From: an uncultured Oscillospiraceae bacterium
Lineage (GTDB): Bacteria; Bacillota; Clostridia; Oscillospirales; Oscillospiraceae
Reading direction: 5' to 3'
NCBI GenBank assembly: GCA_934655935.1
Contig: CAKUHJ010000087.1
Span: forward strand, 1-8,230
Length of the DNA: 8,230 nucleotides
The translations under genes and the position numbers were made by a program. How positions within the stretch are numbered: position 1 is the stretch's first letter; each line of letters opens with the position of its first letter. Below the pieces are notes generated by a model. It ran no database searches. It was not told where the DNA came from and saw only the letters and a program-made list of their open reading frames with translations. This document shows, in pieces, positions 1 through 6,955 of the stretch.

Positions 1-461
1 TTCACGGTGTAGAGATTGTACTTCTCACCGTAGTAGTCGAAGCCGTTCTCGGTGTAGGCGACGTCCTTCAGCTCAGTGCCGTCGGGAAGCGTGATGCTCT
101 GGAAGGGGTCTGCCGCTTCCTCGACCTCAAAGCCAATGGCGAACATGGGGGTGTTCATGCTGCCGCTTGCGTTCGCAAGCTGGAGGAGGTAGAAGTCGGG
201 GCTGCCGTCGTTGTTGTAGTCCACGGTGATGGTGTGGACCGTATTGCCCGCGCCTGTGCCGATACCGAGATAGCCGTTCGCGTTTGCATAGGTGCCGTGG
301 CCCTTGCAGGCCTCCGCGAAGTTCAGGTTGACCGAGGTGGTTCCGGCAGGGACCTTCACGGTGTAGAGATTGTACTTCTCACCGTAGTAGTCGAAGCCGT
401 TCTCGGTGTAGGCGACGTCCTTCAGCTCAGTCCCGTCAGGGAGCGTGATACTCTGGAAGGG
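1..461 (-). repeat. Tandem 118-aa (354-bp) repeat inside the surface protein, one full unit and the start of a second
   Basis: Unit 1 is 461-108 (residues 1070-1187) and unit 2 begins at 107 (residue 1188) and is cut by the window edge. Positions 1-107 align with 355-461 without gaps. The first 77 bases of the match are identical and I count four mismatches in 107, which is unusually close at the DNA level. Each unit starts PFQSITLPDGTELKDVAYTE and is beta-rich. The full unit also carries D1150-x-N-x-D-G-x-x-D1158, a DxNxDGxxD calcium-loop-like motif. The array likely continues to the left, towards the C-terminus. Confidence 0.93.
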
Positions 462-3400
462 TGTGCTGCTCTGCGAATTTTCCACATGAACCAGGATTGC
501 GGCGGGGGCGCTCACGGTGGAGCCGGGCGTCCCAAGATAATAGTCGCCGCTGTCCAGATGGGTGAAATCGAAGTGGAATTGCCCGTTTTGGTCCGTTGTG
601 CCGATTTTGGTCCATTTTGTGACGTCTGAGGTGAGCGCTGCAGCGGGCGTGTAATAGATATCCCGCGCGGAGCCGATCACATCTCCGCGCCCGCCATTCA
701 TATCCGCTGTCGCACGGTGCAGGATCAGGTCTCCGGAGCTCGCGGTCAGTTCGGAAACGTCATTTCCGTTCGTATCCTTGAAATAGGGGAAGCCGGCGTT
801 CGGATCAATGTAGAAGCTCCAGTCGGTGTACATGGCAAGCTCTACATAGTCGCCGTTTTCCAGAAGAATCCAGTCGGCGGTCGAGCCCCAGCCCGGACGC
901 ATCAGCGGGTATTCATGATTGACAAAATAGGATAGATTCTCATCATGACCCCAGAAGTTGGACATATACATACTGGTCGCCGTGCCGGTGATCAGCAGGG
1001 CCTTGGCGCTGTCGCCGTCCCGCTGGGTTTCGCCGGGAACGATTTTTTCATTGCCGGTATAGCCCATGTAATACTGTTCCAGGAGCTTGATGTAAAGATG
1101 CAGGGCAGTGGGCTGCTCTATCACGTCGCCCTCGTCGTCGTAGCGGTAGAAGCCTTCCAGACCGTAGTCGGCCAGGTCAAAATAGTTCACAGTGACCTTC
1201 ATTGCGCCCATGACGGTGGAATTGGTATCGTTTCCGACGAGGAAGTTCCCGTCGTTGGAGAAGCTGACCCAAACCGTCTTGGTGCTCTGCAGGTCGGGCT
1301 TAATGGCCTTCATGGCTTTCTTGGCGGCGTCGCGGGCGGCCTTGACCGCGGCGACGTCTTCGGCTCTGCCGATGGCGGCGAGACCGGCCTCGTAGGCGGC
1401 CAGAAGCTTCTGAAGGTTTTCTTCGCCGTAATTGTCCTCGCCCAGCTCCTGAAGATAATCCTTCAGGCTGGCCTTCGCGGTCTCTATCGCGGCGGCCAGA
1501 TCGACGCTGCCGGTGGGCAGGGCGTCCAGCGCGTAGGAGTTCTCAGAGGCGCCAAAAATGGTGTAGCCCGCCACAGGGTTAAAGAAGCACTCGATATCCG
1601 TGGCGTGGAGGGCGTTGCCGTTGCCATCGGCGGCATAGAAATCCCCGCCGATGTTTTCCAGCTCCCACAGGCCGGTCTCCATATTGACCGAGTAGAGATA
1701 TGATCTGCCGGCACCGCCCGACGCTGAACCGCCGGCATAGACATAAACCTGGCCGTTAAAATCCTCGCCGGCCTTGTCGATGGACTCCCAGCGGTTCGCC
1801 GAGGCGTAACGGGTATCGATGGGAACCTTTGTGACGCAGGCGCTGTCTGTCAGACGGGCCGTCGCAACCCGGTACACTGTGTAATTAATGACATGCAGCC
1901 CGTCGCCCTTCGCTTCCGTGCGGACATACAGGTTGCCGTTTGTCGCGGCGGAGTAGACGGCAAACTTCGTGTTGGGGTCCAGACCCTCGTTCACACCCTC
2001 GTTGGTGCTCCAGGTGAGCTGGCTCCACGCGCCGCCCGCATAGCGCCAGATGCCGCCCTTGCTGCTGACGGCGAGATAGCCCAGGTCGGTCTTGAACACG
2101 CCGCGGGTATACCCATCCCGCCGCGTTGAGCCGAAGGGCTCTTTCGCGATCGTCAGCCCCTCCGGGTTGGCCGCGGCGGTCCAGGTGCTGCCGTTCCAGA
2201 CGGCGGTGAAGTTCTCGCTGAACACGGTCACCTTTCCATTGATGATCGCCATGCCGCATACCTTGTCGGTGTTTGCGCAGCTGACGGGGAAGGTAAAGTC
2301 GCTGGAATTGGTCTCTGCCGAATATTTCTTATAGTCCGAGCCCGGCACCCTGACAAAGACGCCCTCGCTGCTGAGCCGGTAGAGGCTCATGTTGTCCTTA
2401 TAATAGCCGGAGACGTTCTGCTGCTCGTTGGCCATAACGTAAACGCCGGACTCTTCCGCACAGATGGCGACAATGCTGCTGTTAGGCGTGTCCCAGGTGT
2501 ATTCGCCGGGAATGCGGGTGAATTTATCCTGGACCGTATTGCGGCCATAAACCTGATAGCCGTCCTTGGTCGTCTGCGCCACCAGATAGATGCTGGTGAT
2601 CTGTGTAGCGGAATCGGTCGCCGTCACGGCCTCGGTGATATAGCGTATGGCGTCGGCAGAGTTGAGCGGCTGAATTTCGTTGTTCACATGATCTGCCGGG
2701 AACTGGCTCAGGTCCACCGTGTACTGATGACTGGTGGAAAAGTTCTCGTTGAGCTTGGTTTTGCCCTGGACGGAGGCGGTAAAGGTCCCGCCGCCGTGCT
2801 CGGCCAGAAGATGCAGGTTCGTAAGCTGCAGATTCATCCATCCGTTGCGCAGCTGATTGCTCTCCAGCGTTTTCTTCCAGAAGGGCGTCTGCTCCCCGTC
2901 GGCCGTAAGCGTCACAGTCACATTGTCGGCAGTGTAGCCGTACCCGCACTCATCAAAGGGGAGGCTCAGCATGACCGGATGCCCCAACGTGACAGTAAAC
3001 TTACTGGAACCGGACAGCATGGACACAGCGGCATCTCCGTCGGCTAGGTGCGGAAGCTCGGCGTACTGCCGCGTCACATAGACGGTGAAAACCTGGCCTT
3101 CGGAGGTCACGGTGATATTGGTACGGTCGCTTGTCTCACTCGGACTCTCATATCGGTTTCCGGCGTCGTCCTCGATGTATTTCCACGCGACGTAGCTGTT
3201 GACCATAAGACGCCAGCTGGTGCTCCCGTCCACGTTGCATTCCATGGAATCCATACTGATTCTTACAGGATACTCGCCGCCGTCCAGACGGACATACTTG
3301 ATCTCCGGCGTGAGCGGCTTCGCATAGTGCGCCGTATAGGTTCGATCCTCCGTCAGCTCGACCTCAAAGCTCCAGTCCGTCAGCTTTTCTTCGCCGCCGG

Positions 3401-3668
3401 AGGCGTCGGAGGCACTGCTCCAGGTCCAGTGGGTAAAGCCGCTGGCGGTGCCGAAGCTGCTGGTGGTCAGCTTCCACCGGCTCCCGCTTTCCGTATTGGC
3501 GATAAACTTCGCGCTGGCCGTACCGTTGCCGAACGCATCGTCTGCGACGGCGGTGGCGGTATAGCGCGGAGTTTCCGTGTCTGCTTCCTCTGCTGCAAAG
3601 ATGCTGACAGGTACAAGCGTCAGAATCATTATCAGCGCGAGAAGCAGCGACAGTACTCTTCGTTTCAT
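1..3668 (-). CDS. Large secreted multidomain surface protein with transcobalamin-C-terminal-like (DUF4430-like) segment and 118-aa tandem repeats; 3' end outside window
   Basis: An uninterrupted minus frame of 1222 codons runs from ATG 3668-3666 to the left edge with no stop, so the C-terminus is missing. AGGAGG (3684-3679) lies 10 nt upstream of the ATG. Residues 1-26 form a signal peptide (MKRR, hydrophobic core, cleavage near SIFA/A). Residues 30-320 are beta-rich modules. Residues about 340-715 have propeller-like strand repeats (GVYVMAN, WNGSTWT, GGIWRYAGGAW). Residues 721-790 are an Ala/Lys-rich helical segment resembling FIVAR-type linkers. Residues about 797-953 resemble DUF4430, the fold of the transcobalamin C-terminal domain: a strand, PTALHLYIKLLEQYY, then NFWGHDENLSYFVN and ILLENGDYVELAMYTDW. 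From residue 1070 there are 118-residue repeats. It probably acts on the cell surface, but no anchor is visible. It is the first gene downstream of a probable cobalamin riboswitch, so B12 binding is a reasonable inference, not shown. An adhesin or glycan-binding protein is the alternative. Domain calls come from pattern memory; the open frame itself is certain. Confidence 0.9.
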   Translation of the reverse strand, partial: MKRRVLSLLLALIMILTLVPVSIFAAEEADTETPRYTATAVADDAFGNGTASAKFIANTESGSRWKLTTSSFGTASGFTHWTWSSASDASGGEEKLTDWSFEVELTEDRTYTAHYAKPLTPEIKYVRLDGGEYPVRISMDSMECNVDGSTSWRLMVNSYVAWKYIEDDAGNRYESPSETSDRTNITVTSEGQVFTVYVTRQYAELPHLADGDAAVSMLSGSSKFTVTLGHPVMLSLPFDECGYGYTADNVTVTLTADGEQTPFWKKTLESNQLRNGWMNLQLTNLHLLAEHGGGTFTASVQGKTKLNENFSTSHQYTVDLSQFPADHVNNEIQPLNSADAIRYITEAVTATDSATQITSIYLVAQTTKDGYQVYGRNTVQDKFTRIPGEYTWDTPNSSIVAICAEESGVYVMANEQQNVSGYYKDNMSLYRLSSEGVFVRVPGSDYKKYSAETNSSDFTFPVSCANTDKVCGMAIINGKVTVFSENFTAVWNGSTWTAAANPEGLTIAKEPFGSTRRDGYTRGVFKTDLGYLAVSSKGGIWRYAGGAWSQLTWSTNEGVNEGLDPNTKFAVYSAATNGNLYVRTEAKGDGLHVINYTVYRVATARLTDSACVTKVPIDTRYASANRWESIDKAGEDFNGQVYVYAGGSASGGAGRSYLYSVNMETGLWELENIGGDFYAADGNGNALHATDIECFFNPVAGYTIFGASENSYALDALPTGSVDLAAAIETAKASLKDYLQELGEDNYGEENLQKLLAAYEAGLAAIGRAEDVAAVKAARDAAKKAMKAIKPDLQSTKTVWVSFSNDGNFLVGNDTNSTVMGAMKVTVNYFDLADYGLEGFYRYDDEGDVIEQPTALHLYIKLLEQYYMGYTGNEKIVPGETQRDGDSAKALLITGTATSMYMSNFWGHDENLSYFVNHEYPLMRPGWGSTADWILLENGDYVELAMYTDWSFYIDPNAGFPYFKDTNGNDVSELTASSGDLILHRATADMNGGRGDVIGSARDIYYTPAAALTSDVTKWTKIGTTDQNGQFHFDFTHLDSGDYYLGTPGSTVSAPAAILVHVENSQSSTPFQSITLPDGTELKDVAYTENGFDYYGEKYNLYTVKVPAGTTSVNLNFAEACKGHGTYANANGYLGIGTGAGNTVHTITVDYNNDGSPDFYLLQLANASGSMNTPMFAIGFEVEEAADPFQSITLPDGTELKDVAYTENGFDYYGEKYNLYTV

Positions 3669-3678
3669 TCTCTTGATT

Positions 3679-3684
3679 CCTCCT
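3679..3684 (-). promoter_or_regulatory. Ribosome-binding site of the surface protein
   Basis: AGGAGG on the minus strand, 10 nt from ATG 3668. A 6-bp hairpin with a 3-nt loop (3694-3699 with 3703-3708, CGGGGC/GCCCCG) sits 9 nt upstream of it. I see no convincing -35/-10 pair between this site and 3745, which fits transcription arriving from farther upstream. Confidence 0.8.
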
Positions 3685-3741
3685 GTTTTTTATCGGGGCT
3701 CCGCCCCGGGATTGACGATTTCGGCACTGGCGCGGGAGCGC

Positions 3742-3990
3742 CTGAGGCTCCCTCTGGGAGGGAGCTGTCAGCGAAGCTGACTGAGGGAGAGCGTGTGGCG
3801 AAAGTTCTTCTCTCCCTCCGTCAAAGCCTTCGGCTTTGCCACCTCCCTCATCAGAGGGAGGCAGCGAGAGTGCCCAGCAAGCCTGCAGCTGCTTTCGTGC
3901 CTTGCACTGGCGTGCGCGATTTTTGAAGGCTCCGATCCCCTCAGTCAGCCTGACGGCTGACAGCTCCCCTTGCCGCAAGGGGAGCTCTGG
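3742..3990. repeat. Cluster of three related MITE-like hairpin repeats in mixed orientation
   Basis: Three units share one plan: a CTCCC-type hairpin, a second small hairpin, then a TGAGGGAG-like tail. Unit 1 (about 3746-3791, plus orientation) has GGCTCCCTC/GAGGGAGCT (3746-3754 with 3758-3766, one G-T pair) and GTCAGC/GCTGAC (3767-3772 with 3776-3781). Unit 2 (about 3810-3861, reverse orientation) has CAAAGCC/GGCTTTG (3822-3828 with 3832-3838) and CCTCCCTC/GAGGGAGG (3842-3849 with 3854-3861). Unit 3 (about 3936-3986, reverse orientation) has GTCAGCC/GGCTGAC (3944-3950 with 3955-3961) and AGCTCCCCTT/AAGGGGAGCT (3962-3971 with 3977-3986). GAGGGAGAG (3783-3791) faces CTCTCCCTC (3810-3818). I recognise this style as small non-autonomous palindromic repeats common in intergenic DNA of Faecalibacterium/Oscillospiraceae-type genomes. 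No transposase is present. Open frames through it are artefacts. Confidence 0.8.
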
Positions 3991-4011
3991 GCGCGGTGCA
4001 AGCCTGCGGGC

Positions 4012-4048
4012 AAAGAAAAACGCTGATTTCAGGAATCTGAAATCAGCG
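4012..4048 (-). terminator. Intrinsic terminator on the minus strand, probable riboswitch expression platform
   Basis: A perfect 12-bp stem, CGCTGATTTCAG (4048-4037 on the minus strand) with CTGAAATCAGCG (4032-4021) and a 4-nt loop, is followed immediately by TTTTTCTTT (4020-4012). It lies about 90 nt downstream of the cobalamin aptamer on the same strand and 343 nt before the surface-protein ATG. That position suits ligand-controlled termination within the leader. It could also act as an ordinary terminator of the pyrophosphatase operon. A further 8-bp hairpin, GGCAGAGC/GCTCTGCC (4059-4066 with 4071-4078), precedes it. Confidence 0.85.
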
Positions 4049-4135
4049 GCGCAGCGCAGGCAGAGCGCATGCTCTGCCCGATGCAACAGGAAATCGCTCG
4101 CCGCTGCACATACCATACGCGTTCCAGGAAACGCG

Positions 4136-4281
4136 GTAATACAGATCTTCTGACTTGCGTTGGGGAGCCTTACAGCTCCTGCGGCCACGTCCTGCCTTCT
4201 CACAGGTCTTCCCTGCAATGACGGACTTTCGTCCCAGCGAAAAATCGCCTCGGCGTGGTCTCACGCGCACAGCACCGTTTC
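4136..4281 (-). promoter_or_regulatory. Probable cobalamin (vitamin B12) riboswitch aptamer
   Basis: Read on the minus strand, several conserved cobalamin-riboswitch elements occur in the right order. They are GAAACGGTGCT (about 4281-4271); the core GGGAA (4213-4209) followed by a GTGAGAA-type P5 loop; GGCCGC then CTGTAA (4175-4170), matching the B12-box region (CCCGCnACTGTAA type); and a 3' GCAAGTCAGAAGATCTGT (about 4158-4141), matching the usual GCAAGCCAGGAGACCTGCC end. Only about 14 nt separate CTGTAA from GCAAGTCAG, so the P7-P9 peripheral arm seems reduced, as in shorter cobalamin-riboswitch variants. A hairpin just 3' (CGCGTT/AACGCG, 4135-4118) could be the regulatory P13 stem. The usual effect of such elements is to shut off expression when cobalamin is plentiful. 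The downstream gene on this strand is the surface protein. I identified it by motif order, without a covariance-model score. Confidence 0.83.
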
Positions 4282-4361
4282 GTGTCGGCCTTGCGGCCTT
4301 CTTCCTTGCCTGTCCTGCCCGGAGGGCGTGCGGACGCGGCGTGTATTACGGTATTCACGAT

Positions 4362-4367
4362 ATTATA
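4362..4367 (-). promoter_or_regulatory. Probable -10 box (TATAAT) of the riboswitch transcript
   Basis: A perfect TATAAT on the minus strand, in an A-rich context, about 80 nt upstream of the first recognisable aptamer motif. No TTGACA-like -35 sits 16-18 bp upstream. That space is instead occupied by the perfect palindrome 4374-4393, which suggests either a regulated promoter or a coincidental box. Confidence 0.5.
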
Positions 4368-4373
4368 TTTTTT

Positions 4374-4413
4374 GTCCGTAGGTACCTACGGACGGGAAGA
4401 GGGCCCTCTTCCC
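4374..4413. repeat. Two abutting 20-bp perfect palindromes
   Basis: GTCCGTAGGTACCTACGGAC (4374-4393) is directly followed by GGGAAGAGGGCCCTCTTCCC (4394-4413). Each equals its own reverse complement with no loop and no mismatch. Neither is followed by a T-tract on either strand, so a classical terminator role is unlikely. The first lies where the -35 region of the TATAAT at 4367-4362 would be, so it could be an operator. The stretch 4414-4546, between here and the pyrophosphatase stop, holds only weak hairpins, such as GCGCAG/CTGCGC at 4504-4520, and no gene that I can support. Confidence 0.75.
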
Positions 4414-4546
4414 GATGGTCTTTGTATTCCGCTCCCTATCATATACGATTCTTCGCCGGTTTGCAAGCAAATTCTTGCCGCTGCGTTCGTATTTTGCCCC
4501 GGCGCGCAGCCGGTCTGCGCTGCGTCTGCAAAAGTCCCTTGGAGTA

Positions 4547-6169
4547 TCAGCCCCACAGGGCGGAGAGCATGGGGATGATCTGCTTCTTCCGGGACACGAC
4601 GCCGGGCAGGAAGCAGGTATGCTCCCTGAGTTCCACGCCGAAGGCCTGCCGGAAGACCTCTTCGTCGCCCACGTAGAGAATCTGCGTGCCCTCCAGGAGC
4701 ACGTCCGTCAGCATCAGAAGCATCAGGCAGTAGCCGCGCTCGTCCATGGTATGGCGCATGACGCGGAGGAATTCCTCCTTGCGCTTGAGAAGCCGGGCGG
4801 AATCCACGCAGGTAATCTGGCTGACGCCGAAATCGTGGTCGGCGATGTGGAAGTCCTTGAAGTCGGTGAAGAGCATGGTGTCGGCAGGCTTTTCCTCTAC
4901 CGCGGCGGAGAAGATCTGCTGTCCGAGCTCGTCGAGCGAGACGTTCGCGATGCGCGCCATCCGCTCGGCCATCCGGTGGTCCTTCAGGGTTGCGGTGGGC
5001 GACTTGAACATGACGGTATCGGCTACAATCGCCGCGGCGATAAGCCCCGCCAGCTTTTCAGACGGCATGAGCCCCTTTTCCTGATACATGGAGGCGATGA
5101 TGGTCGCCGTGGAGCCGACGGGCTCGTTGCGGAAATAGATGGGCGTGCCGGTCTGGATATCGGCGAGACGGTGATGGTCGATGATCTCGACAATCTCGGC
5201 CTGGTCCAGGCCGGGGACTGACTGTGCGGCTTCGTTGTGGTCGACGAGTACCACACGCTTGCGGCGCGGCTTCAGCAGATGATATCTCGAGAGCGTGCCG
5301 ACAACCCTTCCGTTTTCATCCAGGATAGGGTAGCTGCGGTGGCGGCTTTTGAGCACAATTTCCCGGACGTCGTCCACAAAGTCGGTCAGATGGAAGGCCT
5401 CCAGATCGTCGGTCCGGCAGATGCGGCTGACCTCAATGGCATGGTAGACCATCCGCGCGGCCTTGAACGCGTCGAAGGGCGTGGCGATGATGCAGGTTTT
5501 GCAGGCGCGGCTGCGCAGCTCCTCGGAGATCTCCGCCTGGCAGACAATCAGGCAGCTGACGTTCTGCTCGATGGCGCGGCGGGCCATCTCCTCCTGCTGG
5601 CCGACGATGACGACCGAGCGCTCGCCGGAGAACAGGAGATTTTCATTGTTCTGCGGCAGCGCGATGGACACGTCGCCGGAAACCGCGTCGACCAGATACC
5701 CGGCGTCGTTGATAATCTTTCCGTCCAGAACGCTCAGAAGATTGAAAACCGGAATGTTTTCCACCGCGGGGCAGGAGAGCGTTTTCATATCATAGGCCGC
5801 GATTTCCGTGGTCGAGAGCATGCCGAAGAGCGTTCCGTCGTCATTTGTGACCGGAAGGGAGCTGTTCGCGCGCACGCGCTGCAGCGTATCCCAGGCGCGG
5901 CTGAGCGTAACCTTGCCGGACAGCGCGGGCGGCGTGTCGTAATCGAGATCCTGCACCTGCGTGCGCATGGTCTGGATGCGCACGGGCGGCTGGAAGCCGA
6001 AGCGGTCGAGAACCAGCTGCGTCTCATCCGAGACGTGGCCGAGGCGCGCGGCGACAAACTCCCGGTCGCCCAGGGCGTTGCGCAGGGCGGCATAGGCCAT
6101 GGCGGAGACGATGGAGTCCGTATCCGGGTTTTTGTGGCCGGTGACATAGATCGGTTCTGTCCGTTCCAT
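4547..6169 (-). CDS. ppaC: Manganese-dependent family II inorganic pyrophosphatase with CBS and DRTGG regulatory domains
   Basis: A 540-aa cytoplasmic enzyme that hydrolyses pyrophosphate to two phosphates. Its DHH phosphoesterase core has GHKNPDTDS at residues 11-19 (metal ligands H12, D16, D18), D310 in DHNE, the DHH at 331-333 and D384 in VADTVMFKSPT. The C-terminal DHHA2 domain carries the substrate-binding SRKKQ at 526-530. The catalytic halves are split by an insert of about 240 residues: CBS (about 70-130), DRTGG (about 165-250) and CBS (about 260-305, ending SYPILDENGRVVGTLSRYHLL). This is the architecture of clostridial CBS-PPases, where AMP/ADP inhibit and ATP or diadenosine polyphosphates activate. 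Length is normal for the family. ATG 6169 directly abuts the upstream TAA (6172-6170), with AAAGGAGG embedded in the last codons of the upstream gene, so the pair is translationally coupled. No clear terminator lies just after the stop. The symbol is family-level. Confidence 0.96.
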   Translation of the reverse strand: MERTEPIYVTGHKNPDTDSIVSAMAYAALRNALGDREFVAARLGHVSDETQLVLDRFGFQPPVRIQTMRTQVQDLDYDTPPALSGKVTLSRAWDTLQRVRANSSLPVTNDDGTLFGMLSTTEIAAYDMKTLSCPAVENIPVFNLLSVLDGKIINDAGYLVDAVSGDVSIALPQNNENLLFSGERSVVIVGQQEEMARRAIEQNVSCLIVCQAEISEELRSRACKTCIIATPFDAFKAARMVYHAIEVSRICRTDDLEAFHLTDFVDDVREIVLKSRHRSYPILDENGRVVGTLSRYHLLKPRRKRVVLVDHNEAAQSVPGLDQAEIVEIIDHHRLADIQTGTPIYFRNEPVGSTATIIASMYQEKGLMPSEKLAGLIAAAIVADTVMFKSPTATLKDHRMAERMARIANVSLDELGQQIFSAAVEEKPADTMLFTDFKDFHIADHDFGVSQITCVDSARLLKRKEEFLRVMRHTMDERGYCLMLLMLTDVLLEGTQILYVGDEEVFRQAFGVELREHTCFLPGVVSRKKQIIPMLSALWG

Positions 6170-6931
6170 TTACATGGCCTCCTTTGCCTGCGGGAATTCG
6201 ACGCCGTTGAAGCGCATAAGGAAGCGGACGGGATAGTACTTGTCCACATAGTTCTGCGTGAACCACTCGTAGGTGGCGGCCGGCAGCTGCCGGAGCTCTG
6301 GCGCCTGCGTGCGGAACAGCAGGAAGGTCTTTTCATCGCCGGACAGCAGCGCTGCCAGCAGCTCCAGCTTCCCCTCGGCCTGAAGCCGCGCAAAGCACGC
6401 GTCCAGAATCCGGACGCACGCGCGCTCGTCCTCACCGGCAAAAAGCTCCTTGCTTCCGAGCCACGCCATGAAATCGTCCAGATCCAGAAGCGTCCGCGCT
6501 GCGGCGTGGGAAAGCGTCCGGAATTCCTTTTCGTCGTGCCGGCGGCAGATGTCGATCAGGTAGCGAAGAAGCGCGTCGTCAAGCAGAACGCTGTCGAGGA
6601 AAACCTCGTAGATTTCGCGGATTTCGGAGCGGACAGGCGTCTGGCCCGCCACGTCCGTCTCCGGCTGCGTCTCCTGCGCGGCAAGCTGAGCGATGGTCTT
6701 CATCAGCGCCTGCTCGTCGAAGCTGTCAAGCTCCTGCTGGGTGTAGCAGACGCCGTCCTGCGCGGCGCAGGCCTTCAGAAAGGCCGTGAGCCCCATTTTG
6801 CCGACAGCCTCCTGCAGCTGCAGGGCGCGCTTCATATCGTCGGTTTCCGTCAGCGCAATGCCCTCCGGCGCGGGGCGCGAGCCGGCGCACAGCTCGGCAA
6901 GGTAGCGCAGATAATCGTTAGTCAGGGACAT
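6170..6931 (-). CDS. Hypothetical protein, predicted helical, co-transcribed with the CBS pyrophosphatase
   Basis: A 253-aa protein starting MSLTNDYLRYLAELCAG and ending GVEFPQAKEAM. I do not recognise a family. It has no signal peptide or membrane segment and reads as mostly alpha-helical and acidic. A Q/A/T-rich low-complexity stretch (about residues 80-100) separates an N-terminal helical part from a larger C-terminal part. The C-terminal part contains aromatic-rich segments (EIYEVFLDSVLL, YEWFTQNYVDKYYPVRFLMRFNGVEF). It is probably cytoplasmic. AGGAGG (6943-6938) is 6 nt before ATG 6931, which fixes the start. The stop TAA touches the pyrophosphatase ATG with no gap, so the two are one operon and likely made in set proportion. 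A role linked to pyrophosphate or nucleotide status is possible only by association. Confidence 0.85.
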   Translation of the reverse strand: MSLTNDYLRYLAELCAGSRPAPEGIALTETDDMKRALQLQEAVGKMGLTAFLKACAAQDGVCYTQQELDSFDEQALMKTIAQLAAQETQPETDVAGQTPVRSEIREIYEVFLDSVLLDDALLRYLIDICRRHDEKEFRTLSHAAARTLLDLDDFMAWLGSKELFAGEDERACVRILDACFARLQAEGKLELLAALLSGDEKTFLLFRTQAPELRQLPAATYEWFTQNYVDKYYPVRFLMRFNGVEFPQAKEAM

Positions 6932-6955
6932 AGGCGTCCTCCTGTTTTTTTTATC

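Noticed and set aside
945..1703. A 252-codon open plus-strand frame and several neighbours (234-629, 2688-3047, 3048-3926)
   Set aside because: They are antisense to the continuous 1222-codon minus frame, which has a signal peptide, coherent domains and in-frame repeats. The plus frames have no family resemblance and no ribosome-binding sites.
3842..3861. CCTCCCTC/GAGGGAGG hairpin as an intrinsic terminator of the surface-gene leader
   Set aside because: No T-tract follows on either strand; it fits better as part of the repeat cluster.
3700..4050. Possible CRISPR array because of recurring hairpin motifs
   Set aside because: Units are in mixed orientation, diverged, and irregularly spaced, with no constant repeat/spacer pattern and no cas genes.
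3364..4218. A 284-codon minus frame from 4218 across the hairpin repeats into the start of the surface gene
   Set aside because: Its translation comes from the riboswitch, terminator and palindromic repeats, and it runs out of frame over the surface gene. It has no plausible ribosome-binding site.
4155..5221. Plus-strand frames at 4155-4676 and 4415-5221
   Set aside because: They cross the riboswitch and palindromes and the 3' end of the pyrophosphatase antisense strand; nothing supports them as genes.
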